Shown: in pieces, positions 1 through 10,343 of the stretch | Layout of the letters: every line of letters begins with the position of its first letter | Numbering within the stretch: position 1 is the first letter of the stretch | Assembly: GCA_903902315.1 (NCBI GenBank) | Contig: CAIUUK010000052.1 | Span: forward strand, 1-32,634 | Source of the DNA: an uncultured bacterium | Lineage (GTDB): Bacteria > Patescibacteriota > Minisyncoccia > Phycocordibacterales > PALSA-1337 | Length of the DNA: 32,634 nt | Reading direction: 5' to 3' | Program-made: the position numbers and the translations under genes | Notes under the pieces: model-generated | Database searches by the model: none | Told to the model about the DNA's origin: nothing | The model's input: the letters and a program-made list of their open reading frames with translations, nothing else

Positions 1-3000
1 AACAGTTTTACCTACCGGAGAACTCGTTATGTTATCAGCTGTCTGTGTTACCTGTTGAATTGCTTTTGTGGCTGCCACTGCAATTGCATGTGGAATACTG
101 ACTGGTTCAGGTTGAATATTCTCCACTGGGGCATTTTGAGTTGGTGAAATCGATGAGATAGATGTGCCACTACTTGAACCACCTGATACTGGTGTTGATT
201 GTGGGACTGGTTGTGTTACTGGAATTGGAGGTGTTGGATTATTTACTGGTGTTGGTGCAACTGGGTTGTTGTATGTACCAACACTCTGATATGAGCCTGA
301 GGAGCCGGAGGAGCCGCTAGGTAAATTTGGACAAAAACCTCCCTGGTTGATAGTTAAAAGTTTATCGGAACCAGGATTAGTTACAACATTTAAATATGTT
401 GAGTCAGTGATATTTGCACTTCCTCCGTTACCACCATATCCACATTGAGAAGCACTACCACCATTAGCAGATACAATTGTGCTTGTTGATAACTCAAGAG
501 AATCTGATATCAAAACTGTTCCTCCATTACCTCCCTTTGAGGTTCCGCTACCTCCATTCGCATAAACATTACTAGTCGTTGCATTTGAAATATTTATACT
601 GCCTCCATTATATCCTGTTCCAGAATTATCTGATCCATTCGCAATAACATTTCCATCAACAGAAATATCACTCAAAACTACCGAGAGACCGTTCACAGAA
701 GTCGTTGCAATAAAATTACCAGATATCGAATATCCAGGAGTTGTGCTTGATATATTTCCTTGCAGTTTAGTATTTACAGTCGCCTTACAATCACCAGCAA
801 CATTTCCTGTTAGATAATAATAAGGACGAGTCGACTCATCAAGCAAATCAGATCCACATAAAGTATAGGTTGGAACTGTATTATCGTAATTAAAAGAAAC
901 TCCATTAGACTCAGATATGAATCCGTTTATATCTGTGCCTTTTATATATAAAGTGCTCGTGCCGGCGACGCTTGGATGAGGTATGTCAGAACCATTGCTA
1001 CCGCAAGATACAACATGCGTTGTCGCAAAATTATCAAATGAATATTCACAAACTGTAGAAGTATCCCAAACAACTGACGGGCTCCACTTGGTCATGAGAG
1101 CGCTCGAAGTTGGCGCTACGATTGAAATGACCGGGAAAACAGAGACACCTAATCCAACAATTGCAGAAGAGGTATAAATAGAACCATTTGATACTGCAGC
1201 GACTATTTTACTGCTACTTGCATTCGATACTATCGCCGACCATCCATATTCTCCTGATCTGACATTTTTTGTCCAAGCTATTCCAGCATTAGTCGATGTG
1301 TAGATATTCGCATTATAAGCAGTCGCTGCAAGTTTCTGGCCGGTTGAATCTGAAGTGATTGAAGACCAACTATGAGCTCCAGATGAATTCGTATTTGATG
1401 ACCACGTGACTCCGCCATCAGTAGAAGTATAGATATAGCCTCCAGCGCCGCCGAGACCAGGATCTACAGCTGCAAGTTTCTGACCTGTTGAATCAGACGT
1501 GATGGAACGCCAAACGTGTTGTCCTGATGAATTAGAATGGTTAGACCACGTAACACCTCCGTCCGTCGAGGTGTAAATATAGCCGGAATTTCCGTTATAG
1601 CCGACTCCTGCAACCAAATTTTGTCCAGTTGAATCTGATGCGACTGAACGCCAATAATTTATTCCTGATGAATTTGAATGTGTAGACCAAGTTACACCAC
1701 CATCTGTTGAAGTATAGATGTAACCTCCTCTTACGCCATCAGAGGCTATAAGATTCAAACCAGATGAATCAGAGGCTATAGAAGTCCAATAATGTTGGCC
1801 AGACGAATTTGTATTCGTGGACCATGTGGCACCTGCATCTGTCGAAGTATAAATATAGCCATCCGCACTATCTACTGCTGCTAGTTTATTTCCAGTGCTA
1901 TCTGAAGTAATAGCAAACCAACTATGTACACCAGATGAACCAGTATGAGTTGACCAAGTGACTCCGCTGTCCGTCGAGGTGTAAATGTATCCAGGCGAAT
2001 AATCTGTTGCGACTAATTTGAGACCAGTCGCATCAGACGCGACCGATGTCCACATGTGATTTCCGGATGAATTGCTATTTGATGTCCAATTAAAACCGGC
2101 CGGGATATTTGCTAGATTATTGCTATTAACCTTAAAAATACCTCCGGAAATAGACTGGAATGTATCAGTGACCAAGTCATATGTTGAACTAGATAGATCG
2201 ACTACAGTACCAGCGCCTTCTGAAATGATAGTCCAATCGCTTCTTCCGCCATCAGAAGTAAAATCTTTATTTGGACTAACCGTAGTTGGTGTATTGTATT
2301 CATACAGACGAGATATTTTATTTGAATTATCATCAGAGTTCAAACCGCTCGTATATACATAGCCACTAATTACCGTGGCAAACATTTTCTGTCCCGTTGA
2401 ATCAAGTGTCACAGCTGACCAATTGAGTTGCCCAGATGAATTTCCATTTGTTGACCAAGTCACACCACCATCTGTTGAGTAATGCAAATATCCGATACCA
2501 TGATTGACTTCTGAAGCAATGAACACTGTGCCATTTCCGTTTGATTTAATCGACGTCCACCCATTCGATCCTGATGAATTTGAATGATTGGACCATGACA
2601 GGCCTCCATCAGTCGATGTATAAATGTAACCAGTTGATACAGCTGCTACCAATCTATAACCAGTTGAGTCAGAGGATACAGCTACCCACGATCCGATTCC
2701 AGACGAATTTCCATTTGTTGACCAAGTGACTCCGCCGTCAGACGATACATAGATGTATCCGTTGTTACCATCTACAGCGATGAGCCTACTTCCGTCTGCA
2801 CCAGAAGCAACTGAATTCCACCTTCTTGATCCTGATGAACCACCATGCGTCGACCAAGTGACTCCGCCGTCAGTTGATGTATACACAAGTCCTCCTGCAC
2901 CACCAAGACCAGCATCGACTGCTACAAGTTTCAAACCCGTCTCGTCTGATGCAACTGATCTCCAATAGTGTTGTCCTGACGAACTACTATTCGTAGACCA

Positions 3001-4437
3001 TGTGATGCCAGCGTCGGTCGAAGTATAAATATATCCGCCAGGTGATGAGCCTCCATTATTATCAGCAGCTACTAGCTTATTGCCTGTAATATCAGAATCT
3101 ACAGATTTCCACTTATGCGTACCGGATGAATTTCCATTCGTAGACCATGTAACACCGCTATTGATCGAAGTGTAGATATAACCACTGAAACTGTCTGCGG
3201 CCACAAGTTTCGTTCCAAGTGAATTAGATGCTACAGATGACCAGTTATGTAGACCGGATGAATTACCATTGTTAGTCCATACGCGTGAATTCGTAGAAGT
3301 CGCATTATTAATAGTACCCGTATTCGATGAATCATTACCTTTGAATACTGCGGTTCCAGCTATTTTACCAGCATTGACACTACTATCATTAAAAGTCGCG
3401 CCATTTGTTACTGAAATCTCTATGTTGTTAATAGATGTACCACCAAATGATATGTCATGAACAAACGGCACTGAACCGGAATTGTTATAATTTATATTTC
3501 CAGATACAACTACTGAATCAGTATTGTTTGGCAAAGTTCCTGGATGACTTCCTGTGAAGGAAGAATTGAACCACCAATTCCCTAAAGTTCCCCAATTGCC
3601 ATCTCCAGTAGCGTTATTGTAATAATAGGTAGTTGAATGAAAATAAATTCCTCCAGTATAAAGCGGAATTATTATATTATTTATATGTAGGCTATTGAGA
3701 GCAGAAAAAATAGTGTTTATATTTGTTATCAGATTACCTGAATACACAAGACTTAGACTGCCATTAGAACCACTTGTACCACCTATAGATGAAATCGAGA
3801 CATTCGAAAGATTAATCGTATTTCCATTATCAGAAATATTACCGCCATATCCGCTCACAGGACCACCATTAGAAGATATGGATGACGTCACTGTTGAATT
3901 AGAAATATTTATAGCACCACCTAGACCATCCAAACCACAAGAAAAATTATCAGTTCCTCCATTCGACGATACGCTCGTAACAGTAGAACTTGAAATGGAT
4001 AAACTTCCACCACTTCCGGCAACAGATTCCGAACAAATACTGTCAGTGTCGTGACCATTCGATGAGACTAAACCATTCACGATGGCGTTCTCTAACATAA
4101 AACCTGATCCGCTAAGACCTGGCCCTGTACCATTACCCTTAACATTGCCATTCACAGTCATACCATTACCATCAATTACAGTATCACTTGGACTTCCACC
4201 AGCAGTAACCACGAAACAGTCGGTACCAGAAGCAACTGAAAAAGTACTCGTTGAACTCAAAGTATATGTTCCGGTACTAGCGATCTCACCGCAACCATAG
4301 ACTGTGCCTGGTACCAGAACATCAGCAAAAGCTTGTTTAGACAGCGAAAACAAAGACACTACAAAAACGAATGATAGAATAGACAATAAGCCAGTGTATC
4401 TCCTTAAAAAATTGAACACGGAGTAATCACTTTTCAT
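1..4437 (-). CDS. Very large secreted surface protein, BNR/sialidase-like repeats plus Ser/Gly/Asn-rich beta-helix-like segments; C-terminus truncated by window edge
   Basis: Not in the ORF track because no stop lies in the window. ATG at complement 4435-4437; 4437 nt is 1479 codons. Starts MKSDYSVFNFLRRYTGLLSILSFVFVVSLFSLSKQAFADVLVPGTVYGCGE (signal peptide), followed by repeated YIYTSTDGGVTWSTNSNSSGxxxWxSVASDSTGxKLVAxD units. Confidence 0.9.
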   Translation of the reverse strand, partial: MKSDYSVFNFLRRYTGLLSILSFVFVVSLFSLSKQAFADVLVPGTVYGCGEIASTGTYTLSSTSTFSVASGTDCFVVTAGGSPSDTVIDGNGMTVNGNVKGNGTGPGLSGSGFMLENAIVNGLVSSNGHDTDSICSESVAGSGGSLSISSSTVTSVSSNGGTDNFSCGLDGLGGAINISNSTVTSSISSNGGPVSGYGGNISDNGNTINLSNVSISSIGGTSGSNGSLSLVYSGNLITNINTIFSALNSLHINNIIIPLYTGGIYFHSTTYYYNNATGDGNWGTLGNWWFNSSFTGSHPGTLPNNTDSVVVSGNINYNNSGSVPFVHDISFGGTSINNIEISVTNGATFNDSSVNAGKIAGTAVFKGNDSSNTGTINNATSTNSRVWTNNGNSSGLHNWSSVASNSLGTKLVAADSFSGYIYTSINSGVTWSTNGNSSGTHKWKSVDSDITGNKLVAADNNGGSSPGGYIYTSTDAGITWSTNSSSSGQHYWRSVASDETGLKLVAVDAGLGGAGGLVYTSTDGGVTWSTHGGSSGSRRWNSVASGADGSRLIAVDGNNGYIYVSSDGGVTWSTNGNSSGIGSWVAVSSDSTGYRLVAAVSTGYIYTSTDGGLSWSNHSNSSGSNGWTSIKSNGNGTVFIASEVNHGIGYLHYSTDGGVTWSTNGNSSGQLNWSAVTLDSTGQKMFATVISGYVYTSGLNSDDNSNKISRLYEYNTPTTVSPNKDFTSDGGRSDWTIISEGAGTVVDLSSSTYDLVTDTFQSISGGIFKVNSNNLANIPAGFNWTSNSNSSGNHMWTSVASDATGLKLVATDYSPGYIYTSTDSGVTWSTHTGSSGVHSWFAITSDSTGNKLAAVDSADGYIYTSTDAGATWSTNTNSSGQHYWTSIASDSSGLNLIASDGVRGGYIYTSTDGGVTWSTHSNSSGINYWRSVASDSTGQNLVAGVGYNGNSGYIYTSTDGGVTWSNHSNSSGQHVWRSITSDSTGQKLAAVDPGLGGAGGYIYTSTDGGVTWSSNTNSSGAHSWSSITSDSTGQKLAATAYNANIYTSTNAGIAWTKNVRSGEYGWSAIVSNASSSKIVAAVSNGSIYTSSAIVGLGVSVFPVISIVAPTSSALMTKWSPSVVWDTSTVCEYSFDNFATTHVVSCGSNGSDIPHPSVAGTSTLYIKGTDINGFISESNGVSFNYDNTVPTYTLCGSDLLDESTRPYYYLTGNVAGDCKATVNTKLQGNISSTTPGYSISGNFIATTSVNGLSVVLSDISVDGNVIANGSDNSGTGYNGGSINISNATTSNVYANGGSGTSKGGNGGTVLISDSLELSTSTIVSANGGSASQCGYGGNGGSANITDSTYLNVVTNPGSDKLLTINQGGFCPNLPSGSSGSSGSYQSVGTYNNPVAPTPVNNPTPPIPVTQPVPQSTPVSGGSSSGTSISSISPTQNAPVENIQPEPVSIPHAIAVAATKAIQQVTQTADNITSSPVGKTV
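1250..3300 (-). repeat. About a dozen tandem BNR-like coding repeats, about 135-140 bp period (some units spaced further apart)
   Basis: Recurrent plus-strand motif GACCAAGTGACTCCGCC(G/A)TC(A/T)GT(T/C)GA(A/T)GTATAxATxTA; the reverse strand encodes YIYTSTDGGVTWS. Confidence 0.85.
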
Positions 4438-4475
4438 ATCTGATTATGGTAACACCAATATCCTAGAGGTTCAAC

Positions 4476-5621
4476 TTACTCTTCGCTATCTGGTCCTTCC
4501 AATACTGCCACCTCTATACCAGGAGTCGCACCTGCTATGCGCAAAATATCCTTATCGACTTTCTTGAGCTCTTTACCAGAATTATTGTAATGATTAATGA
4601 CTGTGCCAAGTGACACGCCAAGCTTCGTATGATATTCCTCATATTTTTTGAGATGAGTTCCGAGTTGCTCCACATGCTTCACGATGTCCTTTGCAGTCTC
4701 CTCTATCTGCATCGCCTTTAATCCCTGTAAAACAGTCTGTAAATAAGCCAGAAATGATGTTGGCGAAACAATGATAACTTTGTACTTACTAGCCGCTCGT
4801 TGTATCAAATTGTCCGTCTCATTTGCCAATGCGCCGATTTTATTAACAAGTAAATCATAATAAATCGCTTCATGAGGAATGAACATAAAAGCAAAATCCA
4901 TTGTCCTCTCTGCTGGTCGGACATATTTCGATGTCTCGAGGATACGATTTTTAAGGTCGCTGACAAACAATTTTTCGAGGCGCTCTTTTTCAGCCGGATT
5001 CTTTTCTTCAACAAGTTTGTTGTAATTCTCCAGCGAAAACTTTGAATCAATCGGTATGACCTTATCCTTCACAAAAACAGCTGCATCCACAATCTCGCCA
5101 TTTTTAAAAGCATACTGCATCTGATATTGCCCAGGCGCTAAAACATTTTTTAACAAAGTCTCCAAATAATACTCACCGAGAATACCGCGCTGTTTTGGAT
5201 TCTTAAGAATATCCTGCAAACTCTGGAGTTGATCAGCAAAAGAAACAACCTGACGGTTCGTCTCATCAAGTTTGGTTAAACCTTGCGTCACTTCTTTTAT
5301 AAGTTTCGACGACTCCGACATTTGTCTCGTCGAATCAGCAAATTGTAATCGCAACGAATCTTGCATTGAGCGGTTACCGTCGTTAATCTTTGCGTCTACA
5401 GTTTTACTTAGGTCACCCATTTTCTGGTCAACTGTGCGTGACATCTCATTTATCTGCTGAAGGATGAGGTTAAGCCCTTCGCTTTGTGGATTTTGCAGAC
5501 TACCATTTAAATTTGCGCCACCAGCACCTCCAAGCGTATTTCTCTGACGCATGAGCATAACTGCCAAAAAAACTATGACAATGACTGCTAGTACGATGAG
5601 GATGATGAAAAGTGTGGTCAT
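4476..5621 (-). CDS. rmuC: DNA recombination protein RmuC
   Basis: N-terminal TM, coiled coil, then RmuC domain (NPKQRGILGEYYLETLLKNVLAPGQYQMQY..VIPIDSKFSLENY..FMFIPHEAIYYDLL..IIVSPTSFLAYLQTV). Confidence 0.93.
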   Translation of the reverse strand: MTTLFIILIVLAVIVIVFLAVMLMRQRNTLGGAGGANLNGSLQNPQSEGLNLILQQINEMSRTVDQKMGDLSKTVDAKINDGNRSMQDSLRLQFADSTRQMSESSKLIKEVTQGLTKLDETNRQVVSFADQLQSLQDILKNPKQRGILGEYYLETLLKNVLAPGQYQMQYAFKNGEIVDAAVFVKDKVIPIDSKFSLENYNKLVEEKNPAEKERLEKLFVSDLKNRILETSKYVRPAERTMDFAFMFIPHEAIYYDLLVNKIGALANETDNLIQRAASKYKVIIVSPTSFLAYLQTVLQGLKAMQIEETAKDIVKHVEQLGTHLKKYEEYHTKLGVSLGTVINHYNNSGKELKKVDKDILRIAGATPGIEVAVLEGPDSEE

Positions 5622-5639
5622 TTTAACATGTAGCGGTTT

Positions 5640-5999
5640 CTAACTTGTTGCAGTTTCTAGTTTATGAAGTCTTTTTTCATGATTATCTTGCTTAATCCTA
5701 ATATCCTTTACTTCTGGTGCAAATATCTCCTTCATTTCCTTACGCACTATATAACCAGCTTCTTCACGAACAATCTCACGAACCTCTTCACGCCCAGGTT
5801 TATCTTTTGAAATTTCAACAAGAATAGAAAACTTGTGATTAAAATCATCCCTAAGTATGCCGAAATAGTGCTCAAATTTCTTATCAAGTTGTTTGGTAAG
5901 CCAGTCAAACTTTTGCTCGAACTTCTGTTCGAACTTTTGCTCAAACTTTTGGTCAAACATGCTGCTTATATAATTTTTATCTTGTGTATCTAATGACAT
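5640..5999 (-). CDS. Small coiled-coil hypothetical protein with EQKF repeats
   Basis: MSLDTQDKNYISSMFDQKFEQKFEQKFEQKFDWLTKQLDKKFEHYF; highly charged and helical. Confidence 0.65.
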   Translation of the reverse strand: MSLDTQDKNYISSMFDQKFEQKFEQKFEQKFDWLTKQLDKKFEHYFGILRDDFNHKFSILVEISKDKPGREEVREIVREEAGYIVRKEMKEIFAPEVKDIRIKQDNHEKRLHKLETATS

Positions 6000-6133
6000 A
6001 ATTTATTACTTAATCTTATAATGGTCTGATTATATAAACAAGGTGATCAAATCCTGATAAATTTTCGCTAAAGAAACGATAAAAAAATCTAACCATAGCC
6101 AGACTTGCACCTTTCTACTTTTAACCCTATCAT

Positions 6134-6607
6134 GTGCATATGACCCTCCACCAAACAATCAAAGAACAGATAAAAGACGCTCTTCGTGCAAAAGATACAA
6201 TTCGACTTGATACACTTCGCAGTCTCACTGCTCTTTTCCAAAGCGAAATGATGTCTCAAAATATCTCTGGTGATTACATAACTGATGAAAAGGCTTTGGC
6301 ACTTATCAAAAGAAGTGTTAAACAACACAAGGATTCCATTGAACAATTTGAAAAAGGTGGTCGCGATGATCTTGTCTCAAAAGAAAAAGCTGAACTCAAT
6401 GTTCTTGAGTCATTTATGCCATCTATGATGCCATTCAATGAAGTTAAAATGATTGTTCACATGCGTGTTGACGCTCTCAAATCTGCTGGTACATTTGATC
6501 CAAAAGCTACTGGTAAAATCGTTGGCATGCTCATAAAAGAACTCGCTGGTAAAGCCGATGGCACGATGATCAAAAATGCTATCGATGAATTGATCACGAC
6601 AAAATAG
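6134..6607 (+). CDS. GatB/YqeY domain-containing protein
   Basis: LHQTIKEQIKDALRAKDTIRLDTLRSLTALFQ..KRSVKQHKDSIEQFEKGGRDDLVSKEKAELNVLESFMPSMM..GKIVGMLIKELAGKADG matches the YqeY family pattern. Confidence 0.93.
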   Translation: MHMTLHQTIKEQIKDALRAKDTIRLDTLRSLTALFQSEMMSQNISGDYITDEKALALIKRSVKQHKDSIEQFEKGGRDDLVSKEKAELNVLESFMPSMMPFNEVKMIVHMRVDALKSAGTFDPKATGKIVGMLIKELAGKADGTMIKNAIDELITTK

Positions 6608-6641
6608 TCCGCTAAATCACCCAGTAGGTAAATCTGCTGAT

Positions 6642-8252
6642 TTACATTTTTCCCCAAGGTTCCATTTCAACAATGAATGTTGAACCTTTTCCTTCTCCTG
6701 CTGATTCCGCACGCACTTCACCGTGATGAGCTGTAATAATTTCTTTGGCCACAAAAAGTCCAAGTCCTGTTCCCTTTATATTTGTTTTATTTGCATTGGT
6801 CGCACGACTCCATTTCAGAAAAAGGTGTGGCATAATTTCAGGATCTATACCTATACCAGTATCCTGAATTTTGAAAACAAATCTATTTTTTGCACGATTA
6901 AATGAAAGAGTTAAGTCAACTGAGCCTTTAGGTGTATACTTCATTGAATTATCGATCAGATTGGCAATAACCTGCTGGAATTTGTCATGATCAGCCGTTA
7001 TACGGTAATCCATGTTCTCATCATCAACTTTAAATGAGAATTTCAATCCAGACTTTTCTATATTTGGTTTAAGTTCACCTAAAACATCTTCTATCAAAGC
7101 CTTAAAATCAATCGTCTCAAAGGCATATTTCATCGTACCAAGCTCGATGCGTGTGATGTTCAAATAATCATCTACGATACTAGTGAGAGTTTTTGCTGAA
7201 TCATATATTCGCGAAACACCAAGTTTTGCTTCATCCGCCATTGCACCCATATCCCCATCAAGAATCATCGAGGCATAGCCCTTCATCGCTGTGAGCGGTG
7301 CACGAAGTTGATGTGTAGCAAACGATACAAACTCCGACTTCTGGCGGTCGAGCTCAGTGAGTCGAACATTTGCAGTTTCCAAGTCAGTGGCGAGCTTTTC
7401 TATTTTTTCACGTTGGGCGACTTCTTTTATGACACTACGGATTAGAAGGGTGCCAAAGATTACTAAGATTAGAAGTAAACCAGCGTTTATAAATTCATCC
7501 TGAGTATTATCAGCAAGCATCATTCTGACAAACACAAATATCCAGAGTGAAACCACTAGAAGTTGAGCAGATATAACTTTTATATCAAACATTTTGAATT
7601 TAATGATTGCATAAAATGTAAAAAATACAAAAGCAAGTATTGTGTATGGACCATAATTTACAAAATTGGAGTTTCCAAATAAAGGAAAAATATTATCAAA
7701 CAGACAACCAAGTACTACGGATATACCGACTCCAATAACTATATATTGAGCCTGTAATTTATTGTACGCAGAAAATGATTTATATCCTTTGAAAAAATTC
7801 AAGAAAGAAATAATAATCAATATTAAAAAGAATATCAAAAATATTGGATATACTGGACCAGGAACAATGGCAGGAATTTGATCTGACAGAAAATAAACAT
7901 TTTTAATATTCAGACTTGTTGGAACAAATGCTAGAAAAATACAGGTTAATATAATCACAGAAACATTAACACTTTTATTTATTATTTTTGTAACCGGAAA
8001 ATATATTGATAATCGATACATGAAATATCCTATAAATATTGGTCCAATTAATGTAGCCTTACTCCAGAGTGTTATAGGAGATACGTCAGTCGATATATCA
8101 GTCATCAAATTGAAAAAAATCCAAATCATCACAGCAAAAATCAAATACATGAACGAGCGGTTTATTTTATTTGCCTTATCATTGAAATACACATATGCAC
8201 CGAGGAACAGTGACAATACGAGTGATATTAATGAAAAAATGCCAAATAACAT
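6642..8252 (-). CDS. Membrane sensor histidine kinase with multi-TM N-terminus
   Basis: Many N-terminal TM helices; HisKA FVSFATHQLRAPLTAMKGYASMIL; N-box LIDNSMKYTP; DTGIGI; GTGLGLFVAKEI. Confidence 0.92.
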   Translation of the reverse strand: MLFGIFSLISLVLSLFLGAYVYFNDKANKINRSFMYLIFAVMIWIFFNLMTDISTDVSPITLWSKATLIGPIFIGYFMYRLSIYFPVTKIINKSVNVSVIILTCIFLAFVPTSLNIKNVYFLSDQIPAIVPGPVYPIFLIFFLILIIISFLNFFKGYKSFSAYNKLQAQYIVIGVGISVVLGCLFDNIFPLFGNSNFVNYGPYTILAFVFFTFYAIIKFKMFDIKVISAQLLVVSLWIFVFVRMMLADNTQDEFINAGLLLILVIFGTLLIRSVIKEVAQREKIEKLATDLETANVRLTELDRQKSEFVSFATHQLRAPLTAMKGYASMILDGDMGAMADEAKLGVSRIYDSAKTLTSIVDDYLNITRIELGTMKYAFETIDFKALIEDVLGELKPNIEKSGLKFSFKVDDENMDYRITADHDKFQQVIANLIDNSMKYTPKGSVDLTLSFNRAKNRFVFKIQDTGIGIDPEIMPHLFLKWSRATNANKTNIKGTGLGLFVAKEIITAHHGEVRAESAGEGKGSTFIVEMEPWGKM

Positions 8253-8253
8253 A

Positions 8254-9174
8254 TTAATTTCTTGTTATAACATGATAATGTTGTCGATCAATGTGTAATC
8301 TCTTTAATTCTTTTGCTTGTCTAACTATTTTTGTAAAGTGATGTAAAAATGGATTAACATTTCTCGAATGATCAAACCCCATACTCGAACCAGCTGGTAA
8401 ACTATCAATTATATTTTCTATCATTGATATTGAATACTTATTACCTCTATAACCTGATGATATGGCTATACCCATAAAGTAAAATATACTACCATCTATA
8501 TATTCTTTTGGAAATTTAACCCTGAAATAATCCGCACTTATCCATGGAGTATTTTTAAAATCATTTGTAATCATGGCTATACCTATAACCCCATTTCCTT
8601 GTTTTGATAATACATATTTTCGAACTGTAGTATCAGCTAGACATTCTACAAAATGTTCTCGATCTAAACTCTGTCTACAAGGGCTCTTTTCATTTATAGG
8701 CACAAATGTTTTGTCATAAATATTCCACAAAACCGACACTTCATTTTCATTTACTATCCTATCGACCATAATTACTGTTATATCTTTTGGGAATGCGAAG
8801 GATTGCTTTGAGTATATTTTTTTAAATACAATGAATATTAGCGATAATATTATAATCAATAATATTATATAAACTACGATCGGTAAATTTTTCGCAAATA
8901 AAAATATATACAAATACGGCATCAGCCAACCAAATAGATGTGTCCCTATACCTACCTTCGTCTGATTATTAAATCTTAAACCATTACTTAATTTAAATGA
9001 GATGATATCTCTAAATTTTAAGTGTCTTGTACTTCCATAAATTATTAAAAATGCTCCAAGATATATTGGAATAATCGAAGAAATATATACAATTAAAAAT
9101 AATCTAACATCGAGATTATAGTAAATCGCAAGATGATTACCAGCCAGACTTATTTGTTCAATAAAATTCAACAT
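8254..9174 (-). CDS. Membrane protein with C-terminal GNAT-like acetyltransferase domain
   Basis: N-terminal TM helices; C-terminal half has YVLSKQGNGVIGIAMITND...FYFMGIAISSGYRGNKYSISMIENIIDSLPAGSSMGFDHSRNVNPFLHHF, GNAT-like by eye. Confidence 0.6.
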   Translation of the reverse strand: MLNFIEQISLAGNHLAIYYNLDVRLFLIVYISSIIPIYLGAFLIIYGSTRHLKFRDIISFKLSNGLRFNNQTKVGIGTHLFGWLMPYLYIFLFAKNLPIVVYIILLIIILSLIFIVFKKIYSKQSFAFPKDITVIMVDRIVNENEVSVLWNIYDKTFVPINEKSPCRQSLDREHFVECLADTTVRKYVLSKQGNGVIGIAMITNDFKNTPWISADYFRVKFPKEYIDGSIFYFMGIAISSGYRGNKYSISMIENIIDSLPAGSSMGFDHSRNVNPFLHHFTKIVRQAKELKRLHIDRQHYHVITRN

Positions 9175-9192
9175 TTGAAAAAAATTCTAAAT

Positions 9193-9618
9193 TTAATATA
9201 TATCTTGAACTGGATACCTTGTACCTCTAATTATGAAATTTGTTTCAATATCCTTTAGTGTGAATAAATCAATAAAATATTTCACTATTAAATCCTTTTG
9301 TAGACCTTCTTTACATGTATATACATCGATACTAACAAATCCCCTTTTTGGAAATGTATGGATACTGATATGACTCTCCTGAATAACTACATAGCCACTC
9401 CATCCACCAGAATCTTTTTTACCATTTCCTTCAGCAAAAAACACTTGTGGTTCGCACAATTTATTCATCTCTATTTTATTTACTAGATCATTCAATGCAA
9501 ATTTAACTAGATTTGAATTATTTAATTTTAATTCATCACCACCATATCCATCAATTGTTAGATGCTCACCAAAATGAAGTCCGGATTTTTTATTAATTTT
9601 CTTACTACCAGATGTCAT
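9193..9618 (-). CDS. speD: SpeD-family (S-adenosylmethionine decarboxylase-like) pyruvoyl enzyme
   Basis: SGYVVIQESHISIHTFPKRGFVSIDVYTCKEG matches the class-1b AdoMetDC signature: Glu-Ser self-cleavage site, HxSxHTxP, DVxTC. Confidence 0.85.
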   Translation of the reverse strand: MTSGSKKINKKSGLHFGEHLTIDGYGGDELKLNNSNLVKFALNDLVNKIEMNKLCEPQVFFAEGNGKKDSGGWSGYVVIQESHISIHTFPKRGFVSIDVYTCKEGLQKDLIVKYFIDLFTLKDIETNFIIRGTRYPVQDIY

Positions 9619-9621
9619 GCA

Positions 9622-10314
9622 TCATATTATAGCACCAATTTTACTCATCACATATTGAGCCTCATCTTTATATATATTCACATTTCCATCCTCCTCCCTA
9701 GGAACTGCCAACTTTAGCTCTTGTTGAGATATTGGCATGCCAAAAGTTACGATTATCCTTCTTTTCCTCAATAAAATATCAACCATAGTTGCCCCATACA
9801 AGCCAGAAATGCCGACTGGTATTATGAGTGTGTTTCCTTTTTCTGCCAGATAGACAATACCCCCTTTTGCTTCTTTGGGCTTACCGATACGGCTTATACC
9901 CCCTTCTGGAAAGACAAAAATGTTTTTATTTTCTTTTAGGAGCCGTATGTGGTTCACGAGTGATTTATCATAATCTTTCAAACCTGTGTAGACATAATGA
10001 CCACCGATAAATCTAAAGATAAATCCTCCGTAAAATTTCTGTCTTACACTGCCACCATCATAAAAACTCTTTTCACGAATTGTGTAATATAGGGGAATAA
10101 ACCTAGACATAAAAGGCAAACTTGCAGGTGTTATGAAAGGATCTAGCTCAGAAGAGTGGTTCGATGCAAAGATCACACCTTTGTCTTTCGGGAGGTTTGT
10201 GAGATTTTCTAAACCTTTAACTTCGAGATGACCGAAGAACCATAGGAACAATCGAGTTGGTGGCCAGATAACTACTTGGAATATATGCGCTGATATGAGA
10301 AAAAATATGTCCAT
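9622..10314 (-). CDS. 1-acyl-sn-glycerol-3-phosphate acyltransferase-like (PlsC family)
   Basis: ASNHSSELDPF (HX4D) and FVFPEGGISRIGKPKEAKGGIVYLA motifs. Confidence 0.88.
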   Translation of the reverse strand: MDIFFLISAHIFQVVIWPPTRLFLWFFGHLEVKGLENLTNLPKDKGVIFASNHSSELDPFITPASLPFMSRFIPLYYTIREKSFYDGGSVRQKFYGGFIFRFIGGHYVYTGLKDYDKSLVNHIRLLKENKNIFVFPEGGISRIGKPKEAKGGIVYLAEKGNTLIIPVGISGLYGATMVDILLRKRRIIVTFGMPISQQELKLAVPREEDGNVNIYKDEAQYVMSKIGAII

Positions 10315-10343
10315 GCGAGATAGGATATCATATTTTTAATCCC

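Noticed and set aside
1250-3300. CRISPR array
   Set aside because: The repeats are in-frame coding BNR units of about 135-140 bp, with no short constant repeat or unique spacers.
983-4300. Plus-strand ORFs in 1-4438 (64-119 aa)
   Set aside because: They are antisense to the continuous minus-strand BNR/beta-helix gene, low complexity and without family features.
4805-5050. Short alternative-frame ORFs within rmuC, valS, the histidine kinase and the recombinase
   Set aside because: Fully nested in well-supported genes, with no recognisable domains.
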